NCBI GenBank assembly: GCA_946478915.1
Contig: CAMLER010000053.1
Location: 1-13,947 of the forward strand
Direction: 5' to 3'
Source of the DNA: an uncultured Chryseolinea sp.
GTDB taxonomy: Bacteria; Bacteroidota; Bacteroidia; Cytophagales; Cyclobacteriaceae
DNA: 13,947 nt
Shown: piece by piece, positions 1-6,550 of the stretch
Numbering within the stretch: position 1 is the first letter of the stretch
Layout: each line of letters begins with the position of its first letter
Made by a program: the position numbers and the translations under genes
The notes under the pieces: model-generated
What the model saw: the letters and a program-made list of their open reading frames with translations, nothing else
Told to the model about the DNA's origin: nothing
The model's database searches: none

Positions 1-67
1 ATAACTATTAACGGATAACTATTAACGGATAACTATTAACGTATAACTATTAACGGATAACTAAAGG
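1..67. repeat. Heptanucleotide tandem array before the phosphorylase gene
   Basis: Alternating 7-bp units TATTAAC and GGATAAC (one unit is GTATAAC) run head to tail from the window edge to about position 61, so the array also reads as a 14-bp repeat with four and a half copies. It may extend beyond the left edge. It ends about 45 bp before the phosphorylase start codon. The unit GGATAAC returns before the gene at 2192. Function unknown. Such arrays can change length by slippage, which could alter leader length or promoter spacing, but that is inference. Confidence 0.9.
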
Positions 68-109
68 ATTGTCGATATTTCGCTGACTTTTACTAAAACC
101 CCTTATAAT

Positions 110-1729
110 ATGTCCTCTACCACACACCCACGCGTAGCTTATTTCTGCATGGAATATGCCCTGGAGAGCAGTTTCAAAATGTACGCCGGCGGCCTCGGCA
201 TTCTTGCAGGAGATTATCTAAAAGGAGCGCGAGACCATAAGTTCCCCATTGTTGGTATCGGCATAAAATGGAAACAGGGATACACTGACCAGCGTCTTTC
301 GCCAGCAGGCTTCCCGGTTGACTCCTATCCGATTTATGATTATCCGTTTCTGAAAGATACTGGGGTGATGGTCACGGTTAATATTCGAAAGCGCGATGTA
401 AAATGTAAGGTTTGGTTATGCGACAAATTCAAGAACGCGCCACTTTATCTTCTGGATACAGATGTCCCGGGTAACGAAGACAATTGGATCACCGGTCAGC
501 TGTATGGCTGGTTTGGAGAGGAAAGGATCGCGCAGGAAATGGTACTCGGCATCGGCGGAGTGAGAGCCTTGCGTGCATTGAAGATACCGATTGATGTTTA
601 TCATTTTAATGAAGGTCATGCGCTGTTCGCGGGGTTTGAATTGGTTAGAGAGAAGATAAAAAAGGGAAAGACGTTTGATCAGGCAGTTGCAGCTTCACGA
701 AACGAAATCGTCTTCACAACGCATACTCCCGTTGTGCAGGGAAATGAATCTCATTATATCGATCGCCTTTTGTATATGGGTGCAGACAATGGGGCTTTTA
801 ATAAATCTCAGTTAAAACAACTGGGGGGTTCACCTTTTAATATGACGGTTGGTGCGCTACGGCTGTCACGCAAATCAAATGCGGTAGCGCAACTGCACGC
901 GGTCACCGCAAATAAAATGTGGGAGCATGTAAAGGACCGTTCAGAAATCATTGGTATCACCAACGCAATTCATTTGCCGACCTGGGTGGACGGAAGAGTA
1001 GTTACGGCTGCGAAAAATCCTTCTGGCGAAATCTGGAAACTGCACCAGGAGAACAAAAAGAATTTAATAGGTTTTATCCGCGAGCGCACTGGAGTAAAAT
1101 TAAAACAGGATTCACTTCTTATCGGGTTCTCGAGAAGGGCGGTTCCCTATAAGCGCAGTGATTTTATTTTTAGTGATCGATCTAAAGTTGACAAATTATT
1201 CAAAAGCGGAAAACTTCAGATCGTTTTTTCAGGAAAGGCGCACCCCCTTGATGATGGCGGTAAAAGGATCGTGGCAAACATTGTAGCACTGACAAAACGT
1301 TATCCCGATTCTGTTGTATTCCTCGAAAACTATGACATGACCATTGGTTCCATGCTAGTTCGCGGGGCGGATGTATGGCTGAACAACCCACGCCGGCCGC
1401 AGGAAGCGAGCGGAACATCGGGAATGAAGGCTGCCATGAACGGGGTTCTCAATCTCAGCATATTGGACGGCTGGTGGCCAGAAGCGTGTATCCACGGCGT
1501 TAACGGATGGCAGATAGGCGACGGATACGAAAACAGAAGTGAGAAAAAACTCGACGAACACGACCAAAAATCCCTATACAAGGTTTTATTGGAGGAGGTT
1601 ATACCTACCTACTATGACGACAAGAAAAAATGGGTTGAAATGATGAAGCAAAGTGTGATAACGACCCATAAACCGTTTGCCGTAAAGCGGATGCTTGAAG
1701 AATATTATGAGAAGCTTTACACTTTATAA
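110..1729 (+). CDS. glgP: Short-form alpha-glucan (glycogen/maltodextrin) phosphorylase, GT35
   Basis: Cytoplasmic, PLP-dependent enzyme expected to release glucose-1-phosphate from the non-reducing ends of glycogen or maltodextrins. The 539-residue protein starts directly at the phosphorylase core (AYFCMEYALE, then YAGGLGILAGDYLK). It has HFNEGHA at about residues 165-171, FTTHTPV, a PYKR segment equivalent to the YKR motif of the family, and the PLP motif EASGTSGMK with the cofactor lysine at K440, followed by LDGWWPE. Classical phosphorylases have about 800 or more residues. This one matches the TIGR02094-like branch but lacks the roughly 100-residue DUF3417-type N-terminal part and has a short C-terminus. 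ATG at 110 is chosen because an in-frame stop lies at 62-64 and the family homology begins about nine residues in. No Shine-Dalgarno sequence is seen. A TATAAT (104-109) directly touches the start codon and is too close to be a usable promoter for this start. It is 20 bp from the next gene, so probably cotranscribed. Confidence 0.93.
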   Translation: MSSTTHPRVAYFCMEYALESSFKMYAGGLGILAGDYLKGARDHKFPIVGIGIKWKQGYTDQRLSPAGFPVDSYPIYDYPFLKDTGVMVTVNIRKRDVKCKVWLCDKFKNAPLYLLDTDVPGNEDNWITGQLYGWFGEERIAQEMVLGIGGVRALRALKIPIDVYHFNEGHALFAGFELVREKIKKGKTFDQAVAASRNEIVFTTHTPVVQGNESHYIDRLLYMGADNGAFNKSQLKQLGGSPFNMTVGALRLSRKSNAVAQLHAVTANKMWEHVKDRSEIIGITNAIHLPTWVDGRVVTAAKNPSGEIWKLHQENKKNLIGFIRERTGVKLKQDSLLIGFSRRAVPYKRSDFIFSDRSKVDKLFKSGKLQIVFSGKAHPLDDGGKRIVANIVALTKRYPDSVVFLENYDMTIGSMLVRGADVWLNNPRRPQEASGTSGMKAAMNGVLNLSILDGWWPEACIHGVNGWQIGDGYENRSEKKLDEHDQKSLYKVLLEEVIPTYYDDKKKWVEMMKQSVITTHKPFAVKRMLEEYYEKLYTL

Positions 1730-1749
1730 ATTCAGATATTCATTTCGCA

Positions 1750-2139
1750 ATGAAAGCAACAACAATTTTTGCTCCGCACCTGCAGACGAAAAATGTGCTT
1801 GCGGGAATGGAGTACTACAAGAAAGCCTTTGGTGCTGCTGAGTTACGTCGGTGGGAAAATCCGGATGGCACTGTCCATGTTGCTGAAATGTCTATCGGCG
1901 ACGCTATATTTCATATTCATGAAGAGGTGCTTGGTAAGAAGCAAATGAGTCCTAAAACACTGAACGGAGTTACAAATTTGATCGGCATATTTGTTCCCGA
2001 TCCTGATGCCATGATTGATAATGCAGTTGCTCAAGGCGGAGTTTTGTTAAGTCCAATGCAGGACTATGATTATGGGTATAGACAAGGCGAAGTAATGGAT
2101 CCCGACGGCCATCATTGGCTCATTCAAAAGAAAATCTAA
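1750..2139 (+). CDS. VOC-superfamily (glyoxalase/PhnB-like) protein
   Basis: A 129-residue cytoplasmic protein with the vicinal-oxygen-chelate fold layout. An opening beta strand (TIFAPHLQTKNVLAGMEYYK) is followed by KKAFGAAELRRWENPDGTVHVAEMSIGD and a second half ending YGYRQGEVMDPDGHHWLIQKK. The DPDGHHW ending is typical of PhnB-like and glyoxalase/bleomycin-resistance members. Candidate metal ligands are the early H10, the central H37 region and the late E/H residues, but I cannot assign the set with certainty. Specific substrate unknown. Members range from lyases and dioxygenases to drug-binding proteins. The start lies 20 bp after the phosphorylase stop, in the same direction, suggesting one transcript. 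No functional link to glucan metabolism is visible in the protein itself. Confidence 0.85.
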   Translation: MKATTIFAPHLQTKNVLAGMEYYKKAFGAAELRRWENPDGTVHVAEMSIGDAIFHIHEEVLGKKQMSPKTLNGVTNLIGIFVPDPDAMIDNAVAQGGVLLSPMQDYDYGYRQGEVMDPDGHHWLIQKKI

Positions 2140-2145
2140 AAGAAC

Positions 2146-2187
2146 GGATAACGAATAACGAATAACAGATAACGGATAACGGATAAA
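2146..2187. repeat. Heptanucleotide tandem array before the App1-like gene
   Basis: Six consecutive 7-bp units fill most of the 52-bp gap between the VOC gene and the next start codon: GGATAAC, GAATAAC, GAATAAC, AGATAAC, GGATAAC, GGATAAA. The consensus is the same as in the array at positions 1-61. The last unit ends 4 bp before the ATG at 2192, so the array occupies the place where a ribosome-binding site would sit. Confidence 0.92.
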
Positions 2188-2191
2188 GCAA

Positions 2192-3343
2192 ATGTCCAAA
2201 TTGAAAAAGCATCTTTTAAAATTGTCTACCAGCCTGGAAACGGGTTATGATGAACTTGCTTTTGCATTGCGGAAACGACTGAATACCGACAAGCCACTAC
2301 AAATAGTTACTTACCGAAGTTACGGCACTATCAATAGGCTCTATGTAAAGGGACGGGTGCTCAAGGATAAGAATATACGAAAGGCCGAAAACAAGGAATC
2401 TCTTTGGAACAATTTGCTCAGTATGTACAAAAGGTTTGAGACCGACGAGATACCACATGCTACATTAAAAATAGATTTCCAGGGTAAAAGTCAAACTGTG
2501 CTGACTGACAACGAAGGCTATTTTACAATCCATTTTTATACTGAAGAACCTCTTGTATGGGAAGACATGTGGCACGAGATCGATGTGGAACTTGTTGATT
2601 CACCATACAGTTTTTCGCCGGGCATAAAGGACACAGCGAGTGTGTTGGTGCCGCCTCCGGATGCCGAATACGGGATCATCAGCGATATTGATGATACCGT
2701 CGTAAAAACAACGGCAACCAACCTTCTGGCTATGGCGCGTAATACTTTCTTCCACAATGCGCATTCGCGGTTGCCGTTCGCCGGCGTTTCTGAATTCTAT
2801 AAGTCTCTACAACTCGGTCGCAATGGTAAGCGAAACAATCCATTCTTTTATGTCTCAAGCAGTCCCTGGAATTTATACGACCTGCTTATCGATTTTCTTG
2901 ATATCAATGAGATACCGGAAGGTCCCTTACTTCTTCGCGACTTCGGTCTCGACAGAAACAAAGAATCAGCCGATCATATGGGACACAAATTCAAAGAAAT
3001 CAAGAATATTTTGTTGGCTTATCCCCATTTGAATTTTGTTTTAATCGGCGATTCGGGACAAGAAGATCCAAAGATTTACAAAGAAATCGTTGCAAACTTT
3101 CCAGGAAGGATATTGGCAATTTATATCCGCGACGTCCAACTGAAAGATCGGGAAAAAATTGCAGTTGAAATTTCTAAAGCGCTTACCGGCGATAAAGTCG
3201 AAATGGTTATCGTCGATAATACCGTTGAGGCTGCTGAGCACGCGGCTAAGACGGGCCTAATATTTACGGAGGCTATCCCTCAGATTGAGACGGACAAAGA
3301 GATGGACAAGGGAGAGGTCATGGGGAAGGAAGAACTGACTTGA
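2192..3343 (+). CDS. App1-like phosphatase-domain protein (DUF2183, HAD-type)
   Basis: A 383-residue soluble protein. Residues about 40-140 form an N-terminal domain with alternating strands. The App1/DUF2183 catalytic domain follows from about 155 to 320. Its motif I is D165-I-D167-D168-T169 (DxDxT, nucleophile and acid/base aspartates of the HAD/lipin-type fold). Motif II is the FYVSSSPWNLYDLL segment, a lysine lies in GHKFK (K266 or K268), and an acidic motif GDSGQEDP starts at G286. App1 of yeast is a Mg-dependent phosphatidate phosphatase. Bacterial relatives are largely uncharacterised, so phosphatidate as substrate is only a family-based guess. No signal peptide or membrane segment is evident. 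The C-terminal tail of about 20 residues is highly charged and probably unstructured. The gene follows the VOC gene in the same direction, separated by the heptamer array. Confidence 0.88.
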   Translation: MSKLKKHLLKLSTSLETGYDELAFALRKRLNTDKPLQIVTYRSYGTINRLYVKGRVLKDKNIRKAENKESLWNNLLSMYKRFETDEIPHATLKIDFQGKSQTVLTDNEGYFTIHFYTEEPLVWEDMWHEIDVELVDSPYSFSPGIKDTASVLVPPPDAEYGIISDIDDTVVKTTATNLLAMARNTFFHNAHSRLPFAGVSEFYKSLQLGRNGKRNNPFFYVSSSPWNLYDLLIDFLDINEIPEGPLLLRDFGLDRNKESADHMGHKFKEIKNILLAYPHLNFVLIGDSGQEDPKIYKEIVANFPGRILAIYIRDVQLKDREKIAVEISKALTGDKVEMVIVDNTVEAAEHAAKTGLIFTEAIPQIETDKEMDKGEVMGKEELT

Positions 3344-3412
3344 TTCAGGGGTATATGGTATAGGGTATAACTTAAGGTATACCATCCAAGGTATATGGAG
3401 TGTACCCTGAAT
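3343..3412. terminator. Nested inverted repeats after the App1-like gene
   Basis: ATTCAGGG (3343-3350) pairs with CCCTGAAT (3405-3412). Inside lie further self-complementary parts: ATGGTATA (3355-3362) can pair with TATACCAT (3378-3385), and GGTATA (3364-3369) with TATACC (3378-3383). Heptamer-like units GGTATAT, GGTATAG, GGTATAA occupy 3350-3370. The structure begins at the stop codon of the plus-strand gene in a convergent intergenic region, a usual place for a terminator, but no T-run follows on the plus strand. The terminator role is inferred and the inverted repeats are seen directly. Confidence 0.45.
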
Positions 3413-3422
3413 TCAATAAAGG

Positions 3423-3516
3423 TTCACGCAAAGCACGCGAAGGAAACGCAAAGGAAATACAAAGATATGCACCCACCGCGAACCTTTGCGCTTTAACATT
3501 GCGCACTTTGCGTGAA
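3423..3516. repeat. Long imperfect inverted repeat of CGCAAAG type
   Basis: The left arm (3423-3454) opens with TTCACGCAAAG and closes with CGCAAAGG. The right arm (3483-3516) opens with CCTTTGCG and closes with CTTTGCGTGAA. Reverse-complementing one arm reproduces the other with a few mismatches and a small gap, leaving a loop of about 28 bp. The arms contain the short motif CGCAAAG repeatedly. It sits 38 bp beyond the stop codon of the MATE gene. It may act as a shared terminator for the convergent genes, or be a copy of a dispersed intergenic repeat. Only one copy lies in this window. Confidence 0.75.
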
Positions 3517-3553
3517 ACAAAATGAGTGAGGTAGACAAAGGACACACCATCCC

Positions 3554-4996
3554 TCAAACCTTCATACTCTTCCACCGTCCCCGTGAAAACAGCCACAGCG
3601 TAAACAACCCGACGGAAGTTTCAGAAATAAACACACCCCAGAATACACCTGAATGTTGCCAGCCCAATTGGATAGCCAACAGATAGGACAAGGGTATTTG
3701 TATGCACCAGAAAAAAACCAAATTTATTTTTGTTGGTGTCTTTGTGTCGCCTGCGCCGTTGAACGCTTGTCCGGATACCATCCACCATCCATACACAAAG
3801 AACGAATATGACAGGATCTGAAGCCATTCCGATCCGATGGCAATTACTGTTTCATCCTTTGTAAAGATGGCCATGAGTTCTTCGTTGAATACAAAGTATA
3901 CAACTGACACAATCACAAGGAAGATCATGTTGTAAAAGCCAATTTTCCACACCGAAGACTCTGCCCTATCGGGTTGGCCGGCACCAAGATTTTGTCCAAC
4001 CAGTGTTGCCGCAGCGTTCGACAATCCCCACGCCGGCATCATGGTAAACATCATGACGCGTAGCGCAATCGTTGCGCCTGCTACTGCTTCGCTACTGACA
4101 TCCGATAATATCCGCATCAGGAATATCCATGATGTCATGGCGACGATCATTTGTCCCACTCCCCCCAGTGAGGTTTTAATAATGTTCAAGATTGTTTTTC
4201 CTTCCCAGTAGATCTGTGATAACCCAATCCTGATATGTTTACCGGCCTTGAACAACGACCATACCTGGATCAAGACACCAATGCCGCGCCCGATATTGGT
4301 TGCAATCGCTGCTCCTTCTATCCCCATTGCCGGGATCGGTCCCCATCCGAAAATAAGAATTGGGTCCAGTGCGATGTTGATAATGTTGGCAATCCACAAC
4401 ACGCGCATTGCGATCGCAGCATCACCGGCACCACGAAAGATTGCGTTGATGACAAATAGAAGAACAATCACCACATTTCCACCCAGCATCCACTGCGTAT
4501 AGCGATACCCGTTGTCGATACTCCACTGATCGGCTCCCATCAACGTTAATAATTCCTTTGAAAAGAAAATACCAGCGATCGCGAATGGGACAGAACACAT
4601 TAATGCCAGGAAAATTGCCTGAATGGCAGTCATTCCAGCCTGTTCCTTATTACCTTCACCAACCCGACGTGCGATGATGGCAGTGACAGCCATAGCCAGA
4701 CCCATGGCAAGTGAATATAGCAGATAAAGGTACGTTTCCGTTAGCCCAACAGTTGCAACAGCCGAAGCTCCGAGCTTCCCGACAAAGTAGATATCGGCGA
4801 TAGCAAAAGTAGACTCCATGATCAACTCGAGTATCATCGGCACCGCCAGCAGGAATATCGCCCTTTTAAGATCAATCTTTGTATAATCAGCTTCGCTCCC
4901 GCGGATGGCATCTTTTAATGCCTGCCAGGTCGATGGAGAAGGCAGCTGCGCTTCAACGGTTGGACTATCAGTTTTTGGTTCCATCGGTTCTGTCAT
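3554..4996 (-). CDS. MATE-family multidrug/cation efflux transporter
   Basis: A 480-residue inner-membrane protein, normal length for the NorM/DinF-type MATE family, which exports cationic drugs or metabolites in exchange for H+ or Na+. After a polar N-terminal extension of about 40 residues, the membrane part starts at DLKRAIFLLAVPMILELIMESTFAIADIYFVGKLG, the characteristic first-helix region. AAVGLTE-like (ASAVATVGLTETYLYL) and IIARRVGEGNKEQA loops follow. The second half repeats the pattern (VAGATIALRVMMFTMMPAWGLSNAAATLVGQNLGAG), as expected of the two-bundle, 12-helix fold. The GAGD motifs (FRGAGDAA and FNGAGDTK) are also typical. The start is ATG at 4996; a second ATG four codons later is possible. 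A-rich sequence but no clear Shine-Dalgarno precedes it. It converges with the App1-like gene and stands alone, with no adjacent regulator gene. Confidence 0.94.
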   Translation of the reverse strand: MTEPMEPKTDSPTVEAQLPSPSTWQALKDAIRGSEADYTKIDLKRAIFLLAVPMILELIMESTFAIADIYFVGKLGASAVATVGLTETYLYLLYSLAMGLAMAVTAIIARRVGEGNKEQAGMTAIQAIFLALMCSVPFAIAGIFFSKELLTLMGADQWSIDNGYRYTQWMLGGNVVIVLLFVINAIFRGAGDAAIAMRVLWIANIINIALDPILIFGWGPIPAMGIEGAAIATNIGRGIGVLIQVWSLFKAGKHIRIGLSQIYWEGKTILNIIKTSLGGVGQMIVAMTSWIFLMRILSDVSSEAVAGATIALRVMMFTMMPAWGLSNAAATLVGQNLGAGQPDRAESSVWKIGFYNMIFLVIVSVVYFVFNEELMAIFTKDETVIAIGSEWLQILSYSFFVYGWWMVSGQAFNGAGDTKTPTKINLVFFWCIQIPLSYLLAIQLGWQHSGVFWGVFISETSVGLFTLWLFSRGRWKSMKV

Positions 4997-5326
4997 TTTA
5001 TAATGCTAGTTTATCGGCAAAGCCCGACGCGAAAATTATTCATCGCAGTGCAAACTTTCCAAATAATATTAGTAACCCTACGTAGTAGGTGTGTTATGGG
5101 TTGCCTAATGCGGGTACAAACTTAAAGGTACTTAAGGTAAAGGCATTGTATAAAAACGACTTTAGCAGGGTGAATTGCGACAATTATAGAGGGCATTCTG
5201 AATCGCGAACTTAATTTCGTATTGCCAAAGCCACGGATAAGAGTCTCATTTTTAGTGCATAACGCAATAATAAAGATTCAGTATCATTTGCTAGATCCCG
5301 CAAAACCTCCCCACTCCTTCAACCCT
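4997..5326. other. Upstream region of the MATE gene; no intact gene seen
   Basis: No convincing reading frame was found here. A small palindrome, CCTAC-GTA-GTAGG (5077-5089), lies about 80 bp before the MATE start codon. The flanks AACCC (5074-5078) and GGGTT (5098-5102) are also complementary. It may be a regulator-binding site for the transporter gene, which is inference. No match to the Bacteroidota promoter consensus (TAnnTTTG) was found on the minus strand in the first 100 bp. Confidence 0.35.
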
Positions 5327-5464
5327 CGCCTTTCTGTAAGCCAGTCGGAAGAAATCTTTACTCTTGATATGATCGGGGGTATTGCCGTACTAGGCATACT
5401 TCTCGTGAATATGCCTATGTTTACCACGCCTTTCCCTATCGCAGTAGCCGCGTTTATTAAATGA
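5327..5464 (+). pseudogene. N-terminal remnant of a DUF418 (YeiB-like) membrane protein
   Basis: The open frame ending at TGA 5462-5464 contains a segment ending TLDMIGGIAVLGILLVNM, then PMFTTP. This closely follows the conserved start of DUF418 proteins, which typically read roughly LDxxRGxALLGILLVNxxxF at the first transmembrane helix. Only about 45 residues of this pattern are present, whereas complete members have about 350-400. The usual arginine before the glycine is replaced by glycine. No later DUF418 segment could be found in the 160 bp downstream, so the rest is deleted rather than simply frameshifted. The frame extends upstream to a TTG at 5222, but that part shows no family resemblance. 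The protein would not be functional. Confidence 0.55.
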
Positions 5465-5624
5465 CCAAGGGACCCTACAATCTCATATTGTCTATCCATA
5501 CTCAGGCTCTAAAGCGTTCCGCTTGTATCTTGGAAGACTAAGCACAATTGGTATCAAAAATGATCGACGGCATTCATGAATAAATATTGTTGGATGTTCC
5601 GCGAACTTTACTCCTATTCCCGTC

Positions 5625-6056
5625 TTACGCAATAAATTTTCTGAGCTTTCGTAAGATCCTCACTTCGATACTAATCTGTGCGACAATAAGAACAACGAGC
5701 AACACCATAAGTACCATAGAAGTGACAAATCTGTCCCCCGCATCCAAGTGCTTAGCAACTAACACCACATTAAAATATATAAAAATGATCACGAACAGCG
5801 CAGCGAGTGGGTTTATAATTGCAACAAATACCGCCAGTATTTTGTAGCGGTCCGTCATCATGTCAATGACTATGTATAAGTTTCTAAAAGTAAAAATTAT
5901 CGCCGTTAGATAAATGCACGCACGTACAGCATCAATAATAAAATTGCTTTTATGCATTTGAATCTCTACATCGTCATATTTAAACGATGTCATAAGTCCA
6001 ATAGCAAGAACACTAATCAGGCCACAAACCATCAGGGGCTTCCACTCTTTTTTCAT
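5625..6056 (-). CDS. Small four-helix membrane protein, function unknown
   Basis: A 143-residue protein that I do not recognise. After MKKEWK it has four hydrophobic segments: about 8-24, 38-60, 74-100 and 112-132. The C-terminus is short and basic (RILRKLRKF), which would favour a cytoplasmic position by the positive-inside rule. No catalytic or binding motif is visible. ATG at 6056 is preceded by A-rich sequence, as is usual in Bacteroidota. It lies alone between the DUF418 remnant and a repeat-bearing intergenic region. Coding support is its length, ordered helix pattern and a natural start; homology could not be tested here. Confidence 0.6.
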   Translation of the reverse strand: MKKEWKPLMVCGLISVLAIGLMTSFKYDDVEIQMHKSNFIIDAVRACIYLTAIIFTFRNLYIVIDMMTDRYKILAVFVAIINPLAALFVIIFIYFNVVLVAKHLDAGDRFVTSMVLMVLLVVLIVAQISIEVRILRKLRKFIA

Positions 6057-6318
6057 CTAATTTTATTTTCTGTTACCTAACACTAAGCCAATCCCAAAGC
6101 TTAACTCACTTACAATTATGTTCTTAAAACAGATTTAACTTTAATTTTGCCTTTTTATAGTATTGTCCGGCCCGTTACTATGCGTCTGCTATAGTTGCGC
6201 GAAAATTCATTAATAATTTACAACCAAAAGCTTAATTATAGGATACCCCACCCCGCGTTAATTCAAGATACTTTCAAATGGTTTAATAGCGGAAACAGCT
6301 TTTGTAATCTCCCGGCTG
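6057..6318. other. Intergenic, AT-rich; nothing recognised
   Basis: This stretch upstream of the small membrane protein and before the first hairpin element has no credible reading frame. A possible weak promoter-like string (TAAGCTTTG, minus strand, about 40 bp before the start codon) differs from the Bacteroidota TAnnTTTG consensus by one spacer base. I do not call a promoter from it. Confidence 0.4.
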
Positions 6319-6512
6319 GTGAGCAACCGTCGTAGCAGAGTCTCCTGTCTCAGGGACTCTGCGTTGATCATTGTACTTTCTATTGATGATCGTTCATTCA
6401 CGGTAACTATTGTGATCAGTTACAATTCTTTTCCTGGTTGCATAGCGAATTCAAAATTCGATTTAGTGTGCAGTTCCGTCGGAGTCCCTGAGACAGGAGA
6501 GTCTGCGGAGAC
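6319..6512. repeat. Double-hairpin (BIME-like) element, copy A
   Basis: The core element is 6335-6512 (178 bp). The left hairpin pairs GCAGAGTC (6335-6342) with GACTCTGC (6355-6362), has a bulged T, and an inner stem CCTG/CAGG with loop TCT. The right hairpin (6480-6505) pairs CGGAGTC with GAGTCTG, with one mismatch and one wobble, and has an inner stem CCTG/CAGG. The two hairpins are inverted copies of each other. The core of about 117 bp between them is about 96% identical to copy B and holds a further stem GTAACT (6403-6408)/AGTTAC (6418-6423). Similarity to other copies extends left to about 6319 (GAGCAACC, also seen in copy D). It ends 38 bp beyond the stop codon of the minus-strand permease gene. 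The open frame that crosses it is judged non-coding. Confidence 0.92.
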
Positions 6513-6550
6513 AGCGCGCTCATTTGCCTGATTCACCATAAACATTACAG

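Noticed and set aside
104..109. TATAAT promoter box for the phosphorylase gene
   Set aside because: It directly abuts the start codon, leaving no room for a leader, and the primary sigma factor of Bacteroidota prefers TAnnTTTG.
2536..3241. Several antisense open frames within the App1-like gene
   Set aside because: They overlap a gene with clear catalytic motifs and show no recognisable domain.
6335..6512. Insertion sequence with its own transposase
   Set aside because: The element is too short for a transposase, no catalytic motif is seen and no direct target duplication was recognised at the borders of any copy.
6319..6531. Open frame across element A encoding a 70-residue peptide, with a similar frame in copy B (9379-9651) and the GVPETGDSAET peptide in copy C
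   Set aside because: The peptide similarity follows from repeat identity. Copy C has a net two-base shift in the core relative to A and B, so the frame is not preserved, and hairpin pairing is kept instead. Judged non-coding.
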